Shown one piece after another: positions 48,017 through 58,506 of a stretch of 64,000 nt of DNA (the first letter of the stretch is position 1; each line of letters begins with the position of its first letter). The DNA is taken from the NCBI GenBank assembly GCA_025403435.1, contig CM046343.1, forward strand, positions 27,372,742 to 27,436,741. Direction: 5' to 3'. This stretch comes from Artocarpus heterophyllus. Lineage: Eukaryota; Streptophyta; Magnoliopsida; Rosales; Moraceae. Under the pieces are notes generated by a model that saw nothing but the letters and a program-made list of their open reading frames with translations, had not been told where the DNA came from and made no database searches. Both the position numbers and the translations under genes were made by a program.

Positions 48017-48899
48017 ATGTCTTGGAGGGCGGAAGAATCTAGCTTGCTATGCCTTTTCGCGAATCTAGAAATGGAGCCCTATGCCTTGAGAAGAAATGCA
48101 GCAATCCCAGTGGTTGATGAGTATGAAGATGTCTTCCCAGGCGAGTTGCCAAGATTACCACCACATCGGGAAATTGAATTTGGTATTAATTTATTTCCAG
48201 GAACAGCATCGATTTCAGTAGCACTTTATCGGATGGCGCTGGCAGAAATGAAAGAATTGAGAAAGCAACTTCAGGAGCTTGCTGATAAGGGATACATCCA
48301 AAATAGTACATCATCGTGGGGGGGCACTGGTTTTGTTCTCTAAGAAATATGATGGGACTCTTAGGCTATGTATAGATTATCGGTAGCTAAATCAGGTCAT
48401 GGTGAAGAATAAGTATCCTTTGCTCAGGATCGATGAGTTGTTTGATCAGTTGGGAGGTTCGCAATATTTTTCAAAGATTGATTTACGGTCGGGATACCAT
48501 CAGTTCAGGATAAAGGATGAATATATTCCCAAGACAGCTTTCAGGACCTGGTATGGACACTTTGAGTTTCTGGTGATGCCGTTTGGGTTGACAAACACTC
48601 CGACAGCTTTCATGGACTTGATGAACAGGATATTCAGGACCTATTTGGATCAGTTTGTGATTGTGTTCATCGATGATATTCTAGTGTATTCTAAGACTTG
48701 GGAGGAGCATGAGCAGCATCTCAGGATCATGCTTCAGACTCTACGGGAGCACCAGTTGTATGCCAAGAAAAAAAAGTGCGAGTTTTGGTTAACAGAAGTT
48801 AAGTTTTTTGGTTATGTCATCTCCGAGCATGGTATTTCAGTGGATCTGTCTAAGATAGAAGCCATAGTAGAATGGGAACGACCGAGGAATGTAGCATAA
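48017..48899 (+). pseudogene. Gypsy reverse transcriptase region
   Basis: Two frames, 48017-48343 and 48399-48899, carry the reverse transcriptase: the 'EYEDVFPGELP' lead-in, then '[10 protein letters not shown]', 'PFGLTN.P.AF' and '[10 protein letters not shown]' with the catalytic Asp pair. A run of seven G at 48318-48324 shifts the frame. There is TAG at 48384 and TAA at 48897, so the domain cannot be made as one piece. Confidence 0.92.
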
Positions 48900-49500
48900 A
48901 TCTATAGTTTCTTGGGTCTTGCAAGGTACTACAGAAAATTTGTGAAGGATTTCTCGAAGATCGCAGCGCCGTTGACAAGATTGATCAGGAAAAACGTCAG
49001 GTTTGAGTGGGATGAAGATTGTGAGCTCTCTTTTCAGGAATTGAAGAATCGGTTGACTTCAGCTTCGGTGTTGATTATTCCCAACAGTGATGAGTCATAC
49101 GAGGTTTATACAGATGCTTCAGGACGTGGACTTAGATGTGTATTGATGCAACATGAACGCGTGGTGGCATATGCATCGAAATAGCTACGACCTCACAAGC
49201 GAAATTATCCTACTCATGACTTGAAGCTTGCGGTGGTGATTCACGCGCTGAAGATATAGAGATGTTATTTATATGGGGTGACATTTCAGGTTTTCTCCGA
49301 TCATAAGAGTTTGAGGTATTTGTTCACTCAAAGGGATCTCAACTTGAGGCAACGGAGATGGATGGAGTACATGGAGGATTATGATTTTGCATTGTAGTAT
49401 CATCCTGGGAAAGCTAATGTGGTTGCGGATGCGCTTAGCAAAAAATCTTTAGGGATTCTTGCTTGTTTGGCTCTTAAAGACTAGAAAAGAAATACGACAG
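48900..49500 (+). pseudogene. Gypsy RNase H region
   Basis: Continues the polyprotein with 'FLGLARYYRKFV', 'YTDASG' (first catalytic Asp region), 'VVAYASK' and 'YHPGKANVVADALS'. It is interrupted by TAG at 49182 and several further amber codons. Confidence 0.88.
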
Positions 49501-49599
49501 TGAGTGAGTACGGGTTATAGTATTATGAAGACTATGATCGAGCTTTAGTATATCATATGGAGACGACCTCAGCTCTTGTTTAGATGGTGAAATAGAATC

Positions 49600-50570
49600 A
49601 GTGGCAGGACAAGCATCTACAAGGAATTTAGACTCGGATTTAGGACAGAGAGCAATTTGAAGAATGGAGGATTCATACTAATGGATCGTTGTACTTCCAG
49701 GAGCACCTAGCAGCTCCAGCAATTGCAAAGTTGACAAAAGCCATTATGGACGAAGCCCACAAGTCTTAGTTCGCCATTCATCTGGGGAGCACGAAGATGT
49801 ATCGTGATTTGAAGAGGCAATATTGGTGGAGAGGTATGAAGAAGGACATCCTGGAATACGTGGCCAAGTGTACGATGTGTCTTCAGGTGAAAGCCGAGCA
49901 TCAGAAGCTAGCAGGTTAGCTTCAGCTGCTTCCTATTCTAAGGTGGAAATGGGAGCACATGACGATGGATTTCCTTATATGTTTGCCAAGGACGGAGCAA
50001 AGGCACGATGCAGTTTGGGTTATGGTCGACAGGTTAACGAAATTGACACATTTCCTCCCGTTCAGGTTGACATGTTCGAGGAGAGTTCTCGAGGAGATGT
50101 ACCTACAGAATATAGTGAGATTGCATGGAGTTTCCTTGTCCATCACATCAAATAGAGACACCAAGTTCAATGCTAAGTACTGGAGGAGCTTCCAGGAAGC
50201 TTTAGGTACGGATTTGAACTTCAGCATGGCATTTCATCCTTAGACCGATGGGCAATCCGAGCGAGTTATTCAGATTCTTAAGGACATGTTGCGTGCTTGT
50301 GCATTAGATTTTGGCCGGAACTGGAAGAAGTATTTGCATCTGGTAGAGTTCGCGTACAACAACAGCTATCAATCAAGCATTGGTATGGCACTGTTTGAGG
50401 TGTTGTATGGACAACTGTGTCGATCACTAGTGTGTTGTGTAGAACCGGAAAACAGGGTTATTCTTGGGCTAGATGAGATTCATGATAGTAATGAGAAAGT
50501 CAACGTGATTCGAGATCAATTAAAGGCAGCTCAAAGTCGACAGAAGAGTTATGCGAATAGAAGATGTTGA
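49600..50570 (+). pseudogene. Gypsy integrase region
   Basis: The zinc-binding part ('HLGSTKMYRDLKRQYWW...CTMC') is followed by the core. 'MDFLICLPR' holds the first Asp. The usual SDRD block reads 'SNRDTKF', so the second catalytic Asp appears to be Asn. 'DGQSER' holds the Glu. 'EFAYNNSYQSS' closes the core. The frame is interrupted by TAG at 50241 and others upstream. Confidence 0.88.
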
Positions 50571-50573
50571 CCC

Positions 50574-51008
50574 TTGGAATTCACGGTAAGAGATTTTATC
50601 CTCTTGAGGGTATCACCTCGTAAAGGGATTATGCGATTCAAGGTAAGTGGTAAACTTGCACCAAGATATGTTGGACCATTTGAGATCACTCAGCGTGTTG
50701 GTGTGGTCGCTTATCAACTCGACCTTCCTCCTGAACTTTCCCATGTTCATGATGTGTTTCATGTGTCGATACTTCGGAAGTGTCCGCTTGAGCAGAGCAA
50801 GATAATTTTATTTCGTGATGTGCAGGTTCGGGAAGATACGACGTACGAGGAAGTGCCGATTCAAATTATCGATCGAAAAGTGATTAGCTTGCGTCGTCGT
50901 GATATATTGTTAGTAAAGGTCGTGTGGCAGCATCACGGGGTTGATGAAGCCACTTGGGAATTAGAGTCAAACATGCGGGAGTTATATCCGCATTTGTTTT
51001 GTTTTTAA
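50574..51008 (+). pseudogene. Gypsy integrase C-terminus with chromodomain
   Basis: An open stretch of 144 codons ending in TAA at 51006-51008. It starts with the GPY/F module ('KLAPRYVGPFEI', 'YQLDLPPELSHVHDVFHVS') and ends in a chromodomain (about residues 93-140: 'EEVPIQIIDRK', 'LVKVVWQHHG', 'ATWELES'). Chromodomains direct integration to heterochromatin in this lineage. It is separated from the core by a stop codon at 50568. Confidence 0.88.
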
Positions 51009-51043
51009 GATGATGTGTAAATTTCGAGGGCAAAATTTCTTTT

Positions 51044-51055
51044 AGGGTAGAGAGT
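51044..51055 (+). other. Gypsy polypurine tract
   Basis: AGGGTAGAGAGT immediately before the 3' LTR. Confidence 0.75.
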
Positions 51056-53233
51056 TGTAACGCCTCGAAATTAATTAATTGGCATTAGAATGTAAAATGG
51101 TGGATTAGTGTACCACAATGAATATTTTAAACTTAATTTGACCACTTAGTGAAATTTTGAAAATAAATTTGTTTTCCTTTTTTAATGATTTTTAATTATT
51201 TCTTATTGTTTTAAATTGTTATTTTGAGTTTTAAAACATAACAATTTGTCAAATGTCGAATATATCTTGTTTTTAGAAACTGTGGGCGGCACCCATTTTC
51301 GTACAATAAAACCGCCCACCTTTCTCTCTATTTTTCTCTATCCTCTCCCTCTCTTTCACTCACTTGCTCCCTCTCTCTCTCACCCTCCTGTGCATCTCTC
51401 TCTCTTCCCTCTGCCTCTCTCTTTCTCTCCCATTTTCCCTCAAAAACTTTGAATCAAATCAAGCCCCAAGCTTTGGTTTAGTAGATTGGAGGCTCGGGAA
51501 CGTGATTTGGCAACCGAAAACGTGATTTAAAGCTTTGATTCAAGGTTAGTTTTTGAATTTCAAAACTTTTTCAATTTTTCCATTTTCTTTGTATTTTGAA
51601 ATTTAAGCTCCTTTAAGCTTAGAGAACCTTTGATCTAAGTTAAAGAAACTTAGAACAACTGGGATCTAAGCTTTGTTTGAAGAAAAACGAATTCGAATCA
51701 AGATTTTTCATTTTTCTTTCTTTTTCTCTATTTTTGGATTTTCTTGCATTTTGTGTGCAAAACTTATTTAAATGAGTTCAAAAGTGTTTTATATTGTTTT
51801 TCTATCATTTGTGCTTGATTTTCATGCCTGAGAACTAAGAAAAACAGCTTAGATCGAGGAATTGGGCTCAAGAGGCTGAGAAACCCGTGCTTGGAAATTT
51901 TCAGAATTTTCCAAATCGACAAGTTGAACTTCGTGTTTGGCAGGCCGGATTCATCCATCCGGCAGGCCGAACCTGGAAAAGTTCTACCAACTAGACTTGG
52001 TTTTTCGACAGGTCAAATTGCACAGTTCAGCCGGTCGAACTGTGCAGTTCGGCCGGCCAAACCAGGGCGACTGACAGGCCGATCGAGCATAGTAAAATTT
52101 TGTGATTTTTCATTCGTTTTTACTGTTTTGAACCCCGATTAAAATTCCAACTTTATAAAATGATTTTATAAATACAAATAGCACCCTAGGATACCATGAA
52201 ATAGTTTAGCGACGTAGAATATCTTAAACTAGATATTGATAGGCCTAGTTTCTATTTAAGGTTGTTCATGGTTCTATGGAGCTAACGTATAGCAGATTGG
52301 GATTACGGTGTGGGACACCAGCACGAATATTGAGGTAGGACTTCTACCCCTTTTTTCTTGGTAGCCAAGTTTTTAAATGATTTTGGCCTTGAAAAGGGTT
52401 TTTAACAAAATGTTTTCAACGGTTAATTGAAAAGGAAATTTTATTGGTTGTTTTATAAACCGTGGATTGAAGTGAATTTCATAATGAATCCTATAATGAA
52501 TTTAAATGCAAATACCTGGTAATTGGGTTTAAATGATAATGAAAATGAATATAAGAGCATGATGCCATATCAGAGATCGAGTCGTGTAGCGTGTGACCTT
52601 GGGGGCAGGTCTCGAAACCCAGCTGGGCCACTACGGTGGTGTTATATTTATGGTTTACCTAGGAAAAAAAATCGATGTTCTTTCTAGTCGACCAATACAC
52701 TATTTTAGGTAAGATTGGCTTTGTTTAATTTTATTTATGCAAGTAATTTCTTCAATAATGAAATTTCCTTTTAAAATTTAATGTTTCTTAAAATATAGTC
52801 CTATTGAGCCTTTCGCTCACATTTGTTTGTTTACAAACCTTTCTCCCTCTAGGTGGATATCAGTTTAGGTTCAGAGAGGATTCTACAGAAAGGACTCTGG
52901 AGCAGTAGAAGACCCTAGTAGGTTATTTGAATTGTAATATCAAGGAATGTAATATTTTAACATTCTTTCTACTTTGACTGTGGTTGTATCATTATATTGT
53001 CAGTACTATATGTGTGCACAAGTTGTGGCTCAGTGAGACCCATACTTGCATCTTTTAATTTTGTATTATTTTCTTATTGTCTAATTACTATAAATGTTTG
53101 TTACGAAAAAGGTTTTAAATTCCCCCGTTTTTATAGTTTAAATTGAATACTTCAACTCATGTGTTTTATTAAATACTCATTTAATTAATTTAATTAATCT
53201 GTCACGTTACTTTCTGTACTGTGGGTCGTTACA
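51056..53233 (+). repeat. Gypsy 3' LTR
   Basis: 2178 bp, ending GGGTCGTTACA. The GGCAGGCC-rich block at about 51915-52090 is longer than in the 5' LTR. Confidence 0.93.
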
Positions 53234-53517
53234 TTAATATGTGAAACTTTTATATTTTTGAGTTGAAACTAATGGGTTTGAACAGAGCTCGGGAAACACG
53301 CTATTAATTAAGAGGAGTTTGTCCAAGTAGAACTTGAATAATTTGTGTGATCAAAGTTCACACGTCATTAAAAATTATTTTAAGATAAGTACAAAAATAT
53401 TACCCAATAACAAAATTAGTCGTTGGCAAAAGCAAAATTTTTTTAACAAAGCCAGGCAGTGTGCAGCGCAATACTTGGTCATGAATTGTAAAAAAAGTTT
53501 TTAACATTAAATTATAC

Positions 53518-53880
53518 GGGGAATTCTAGAAATCGTCCTTTTTCTCCACCGGTGGATGCTACATTTTTTTCCTTTGACTTTCATACGATTGGAAGATGGC
53601 TTTAAAATGATTTTTCTCAATGTGGATGTGGTGTACCTGATCATACATCATATCAATGGTCAGTCCCACTTGTTTATTCGCCGGTGAAGAGTGTTTACGT
53701 GGGAGAGTGAGAAAGACCTAGGCCTTTGGCTAGCCAGTGTGTGGAACGAGCCTTCTGCGCAGATGACGCGGCTGGATCCTGCTGACACAGGTGCTAACGT
53801 GGGTAGATATGACCAATCCAGTGTGACACGTGGCAAAGACTTGGCAAGTTTGCCGTGCATTTTACGTAATTTTAACTGAT
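53518..53880. promoter_or_regulatory. Copy-B-specific promoter segment of ANK1-B
   Basis: About 360 bp of mixed-composition DNA replace about 170 bp of AT-rich DNA at the same place in copy A (5625-5795). Both sides remain collinear ('attaaattatac' on the left, 'gatgacttgactt' on the right). It holds CACGTGGC at 53827-53834, a G-box/ABRE-type core. Its origin is unknown; it could be ancestral and lost from copy A. Confidence 0.5.
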
Positions 53881-54166
53881 GGGACCCACCGATGACTTGA
53901 CTTCTTTCTTCCCTCTTTATCAGTCGACTTTCTCGTTTGTTTCTTCCGGGTTTTTTGCTTTGTTGCTGCTGCTGTCTTTTTTTTTTTTTCTTTTTTTTTT
54001 TCAGGCCTACTTTCCTGGAAACATCCACTAACTTCAATATTTAAGTCCATAATTTGCTGTTTTTAAAGGGAAGCCAGTTATCTCCTTCTTGTGCTCTGCC
54101 TCTCTCACCTTTCTGGTCATCAATTCATCCCTTCCCATATTGCTCTTAGCCTTTCTGGGATCTCAA

Positions 54167-55064
54167 ATGGATAGTTTGTTCAGAGCGGCGTCCCTCGATG
54201 GCAAAATTGATGACTTCTATAACTTAATTCGAGGTTGTCCCAATATTCTTGAAGAAGTCGATAAGATGTTGGTTGATAACCCCATGCACCTTGCAGCAAT
54301 AAATGGTCACACTCACTTTGCCGTGGAGATGGTGAGGCTAAAACCCTCTTTTGCCAAGAGGTTAAACCCGGACGGGTTTAGTCCCCTCCAACTCGCTTTA
54401 CAAAATGCACACATCCAAACAGTGCTTCGGCTGCTAGCTATAGATAGAGACCTAGTCCGTGTCCAAGGAAGAGAAGGTATGTCTCCTTTACATTACGTAG
54501 CCAAACATGGGAATAACGAACTGTTGTCTGCTTTCCTCAGTACCAATCCAACTGCCTTGGAAGACGTGACAATTCACAATCAAACTGCTTTGCATATTGC
54601 TCTGGAGAATGATCATGTTGATTGTGTTGAAACCATTATGAAATGTTACGAGAGATCTCCGCAATCTGGATGGGAAAAAAAGCATCTAAATTGGAAGGAC
54701 GAGAATGGAAACACCCCGTTGCACATTGCCACCACCAGGAAGCAAACCCAAGTAACTAATAGATACCTTTTACTAATTAATTGCTCTTAATGTTTCGATT
54801 ATGGATTGTTATAAATTATTTTAATCGTGTATATATATATATATATATATTTATTTATTTATGAATATGCAGGTTGTGAGGGCGTTGATAGGTCGACAAG
54901 TTGATGTAAATGCGATTAACTTAGCAGGATTAACAGCCTTGGGTATCTCAGAGCAGCCTGGTGAACTTGGAAGCGACGAAATCAATAGTTTGCTACGTAG
55001 TGCTGGTGCCTCCTCTGCGGATCTGTCTCCAAGAGTAAATGCCATTGAGCCATCCCTCAGGTGA
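54167..55064 (+). CDS. ANK1-B: BDA1/ACD6-like ankyrin-repeat protein, no PGG domain
   Basis: Exons 54167-54751 (195 codons) and 54873-55064 (63 codons plus TGA) flank a 121-bp intron with GT at 54752 and AG at 54872 that carries a TA microsatellite. The ankyrin organisation is as in ANK1-A, with the cores 'PMHLAAINGH', 'PLQLALQNAH', 'PLHYVAKHG', 'ALHIALENDH' and 'PLHIATTRKQ'. The protein is about 258 residues, with no membrane segment. Exon 1 differs from ANK1-A at about ten residues and exon 2 carries a two-residue length change ('SAGASSADLSPR'). There is no frameshift or stop, so this copy looks functional. Its distal upstream region differs from copy A (53518-53880), so expression may differ. 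Confidence 0.87.
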
Positions 55065-57061
55065 AAATTTTCAACCTACTATAAATTGGGGATATAATTT
55101 GCTAACTAACTTCCCTAATCAGTATAGGCTTAACTTATAGGCAAGTTAAGCTAGAGCTTTAAGCCCTAAAATGGCACCAAATTTTGCTTATATTTTGGCT
55201 AATATGTTGTTTATTATTATCATTGTTATTGTTATTGTTATTTAAAAGGTGATTGTTATCTATTCTTTGGGAACTCACCGTGCTGGTGTTTTATAAAATA
55301 TACAAACGTGGATGGTATCCTTATATATAGGGATATCAACAAGTGATCAGAGGTGTTAACTTTCAATTTCACAAAAAAAAAAAAAAGGTTAATTTCCAAA
55401 CAAAAAAAAGAATTAAGGATGTCAACAAAATCTCCTAAGCGGGGCTAAATAATGAATGAACTCAATTTTTAAGCAACTGTCACATTTTCTTTTATGCAAA
55501 AAAGAAAAAACCGTAACCTCTTTTTTTTATTTTTAAAATTATGAATTATTTTTTTCTTCTTCTATTTACATAATCTTCTCCATTTCCCACAACAAAAGCA
55601 TCGTTTCTGTATAAGATCTTTTGACTTCTCAAACTGCTCTGTTGCTCCCTTCTCAACATATTGCATGTTTTCAAATTATACATTAACTATTTTGTTTTTA
55701 ATAAGCCTATAAGCCTGCTAACTACATGTCTCACTTACTACATGTTTGTTTAAAATAAGATTTTATATAGTGTTTAAATGTTCATAGCTAATATGATAAA
55801 CGTTTCCATTATGATTTTCATAAAAAAGACTTGTAATTTTTATGTCATGTTAGGTTATATGTTCCTGTAATTTCATGAAAATAAGTGAATATATAAGAGC
55901 TAATCAAGATCAAAGAATTTTAGAACGCGTGTACCATGTCTTTGCACCAAGCCGTTATATGCTTTCTTTACAGTGGGTGCAAAGTCAACAAAGTTAAGTT
56001 GCCTCGATGAGTTAGTTTGGAAGTAGCAATTCTACTCTCATCCTGGTTATGCCCTTTAGTATATACCTAGGGCCCTAACAATAAACAGGATAAAAAAGAA
56101 AAGAATGTTTTTGAAACAACATTTTTAAAGAAAGCTTCAAGGAATGATTTTACAATATTGACATATTTCCTTTCATGTCTCATTTATTTTATTTTTGCCC
56201 TTTTTTTCTTTTTAAATATAGTGGATTGTTTCGTTATTGTAGGATAATACAAGAAAATATTCAAGTTTTTCATTTCAATACATAATGATATTATGTATTT
56301 TTTTTTTGAAAACGTTACTTTAAAAAAATCGAATTACAGGCCCAAATTATCTCAAGATGACCCTGTCCTAATCTTTACCTTTCTCACATTATACCAATTA
56401 ACATCGTATATCAGATTTGAATATAATTATTATACATATGAATAAATTGAAAAACTAATTATTACATAGTCGTTTTGAGTGTAATTTTAAGGTTCTGAAA
56501 ATGTAGTTAAATGATCGAATTCCTCCGAAAATTTTTATTTTCCGAATGTAGTTGATCATATGTTCATATCCATTGTTGTTCATGACACAAATATCCATCG
56601 AAAAATAACCAAAGAGAAGATAGAGAGGATATTTTGGATAAAGGAGGCTTTTGTATTGAATCTCAACTTGGCTTATAAAAAAATAAAAATAAACAAGATG
56701 AATATAGGACCTCCGTAGAGAGTTCTAGATACAGCGTTAACAGAGTACTCTCTCAACCCCACTAACATTTACTCTTGGCATCTAAATACTTGAAATAAAC
56801 TAAACCAACAACTACTAGCTCTCATCTACAAACAACTCTAAAAATAAAGAGAAATTTTGGATATGTAAAATAACAGTATGTACCTAAACTCACCAAGCAA
56901 CAATAACACAAGCAAATAATAATAATAATAATAAAGGGTTAATTACAAAACTATAGCTCTTAGTTTTATCTTTTTCTTAATTTATCCCTCCATTTTTTAA
57001 AAACTATAAAGGCATTTTTTAAATTTGAAAAACTTGTTTCAATTTCCATCGCAGACCTTTT

Positions 57062-57108
<47 letters not shown>

Positions 57109-57638
57109 GATAAGATAAAAGATACTCTTAATTAGACCAAACTTGTTTTTAAAATTTTTTTTTCTTGATGAGAAATTTTTTCAAAAGTTTTTTTTTTTAC
57201 TTTTAAAAGAGGATGAAACTTAAGATCTTTTCTTTTTTAAAAAAAAAAAAAGATGTTTTGTTTTAAGATTTTTCAAGTTTTAAAATTTATAAAATATTTT
57301 TATAACTGTTTAAGGGTAATTATATTATTTTGCCCAATTTTTTTCATTCTTAGAGATGAAATTGAAATTAATTTTAAATTCAAATAATACTTTTATCGTT
57401 CCCAAAAATAAAAGGACAAAAAAAGATATAATTAAAACTAGAATGTATAATTATGTAATTTAACCCTCATAATAATCATTTTCAACACATGTCAAATACT
57501 CTTTATTATTTTGGCCTTCTCTTAACCCCTTGTATCTAAAAAAAAAATAGTAGAATGATTATTACTTGATTAAACCAAAATATATTGTTTTCCACTACTA
57601 AGCATCTCTTTCCTTTTTCTGATTTACTATTTTTTTTA
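55065..57638. other. ANK1-ANK2 spacer (copy B)
   Basis: Collinear with 6961-9478. It holds an A run near 55373, the foldback MITE 56935-57467 and inside it a TA microsatellite at 57066-57105 that is much shorter in copy A. No coding exon is visible. Confidence 0.6.
56935..57467. mobile_element. Foldback MITE in the ANK1-ANK2 spacer (copy B)
   Basis: Same GGGTTAA...TTAACCC ends as 8830-9310. It is longer by about 50 bp, mostly through the TA microsatellite. Shared by both copies, so inserted before the duplication. Confidence 0.55.
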
Positions 57639-58262
57639 ATGATCTTACATGACGCGGAGATCAGTGTGAACGAGCGGTTGAAAGTTGCTGCTAGAAGAGG
57701 AGACATTGAGATGTTGTACACTCTAATCCGGGAGGACCCATATGTACTAGACCACATTGACCGTATACCATTCGTTGATACTCCTCTGCACATATCAGCT
57801 TCTGTTGGACATATCAGATTTGGGATTGAGACAATGTTTTTGAAACCATCTTTTGCTAGGAAGCTCAACCAAGATGGATTTACGCCTTTGCACCTTGCTT
57901 TGCTAAAGAATAAAACCGAAATGGTTGATCGACTTTTCGATGCCGATAGTGATCTGGTCCGTGCTCAAGGAAAGAATGGTAAAACTCCTCTTCATTATGC
58001 CACCGAACAAGGAAATATCAGTATTCTGAAACAATTTTTATTAAGATGCCCCTCATCTATTGAAGATGTCACAAATCGACGTGAGACTGCTTTGCACATT
58101 GCTATAGAAAGCAGGAAACTCGATGTATTTTGTTTGCTAGTAGATCGACTTCGAATAGCCAGGCATAAAGGATCCCATTTCCAGGAGTACAACACACTGA
58201 ATCAGGAAAATGACTTGGGCAACACTGCGTTACACATTGCTGTAAAAACTCTTCAACCCAAG
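57639..58262 (+). CDS. ANK2-B: ankyrin exon of a BDA1/ACD6-like gene (partial)
   Basis: An open exon of 208 codons from ATG at 57639 to a GTATGT donor after 58262 (phase 0). It encodes ankyrin repeats with the family's N-terminal block ('NERLKVAARRGDIEMLY', 'IPFVDTPLHIS') and cores 'PLHLALLKNK', 'PLHYATEQGN', 'ALHIAIESRK' and 'ALHIAVKTLQ'. It lacks the frameshift of ANK2-A. If the exon instead begins at a splice acceptor (CAG ending 57664), it would start at 57665. The PGG exon expected about 0.8 kb downstream is not in the window, because Copia-3 begins at 58507 inside the intron; it may follow the element beyond 64000. With an insertion of this size the gene may be mis-spliced or truncated. 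Confidence 0.8.
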
Positions 58263-58506
58263 GTATGTTCTTATTTAATCAACCATATACTTTCAAGGGT
58301 ATTTTGGTTTCACAATTGCCTTTATATACGCCATCAGTATATTTTTAAACGATTGAAAACTAAGGTATAGCGATTGTAAGCTTAACCAGACTACAAATCC
58401 GCACTTGACTCCGTCTTAACGTGTAGAGTTTAAAACTCCTAAAAATAACAAGGATAAATATATTATACGGACTTGCACCTCCATTTAGCATAATATTGTC
58501 TGCTTT

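Larger units (their letters stand above)
44237..53233 (+). mobile_element. Full-length, inactive Ty3/Gypsy chromovirus-type element
   Basis: 8997 bp with LTRs 44237-46342 and 51056-53233. The ends are TGTAACGCCCCG and its complement CGGGGCGTGACA (5' LTR). The primer-binding site TGGTATCAGAGC starts at 46346 and the purine tract is 51044-51055. Coding order gag, protease, reverse transcriptase, RNase H, integrase, chromodomain identifies a plant chromovirus. Flanks GTAAC and TTAAT match in three of five bases, so the target duplication has decayed or the ends were altered. LTRs differ by about 5% in the first 150 bp by eye. Many stop codons make it non-autonomous. Confidence 0.95.
33870..58506 (+). 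repeat. Segmental duplication, copy B (ankyrin locus)
   Basis: Counterpart of 1-10325. It is collinear apart from the insertion of 39056-43742, the Gypsy element 44237-53233 with about 370 bp of flanking DNA absent from copy A, and a replaced promoter stretch at 53518-53880. The right limit is set by Copia-3 and probably continues beyond it. Positions 33870-37300 contain no gene; they correspond to 1-3460 and include a foldback MITE-like repeat at about 36262-36640 and a GA microsatellite at 36729-36752. Confidence 0.9.
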
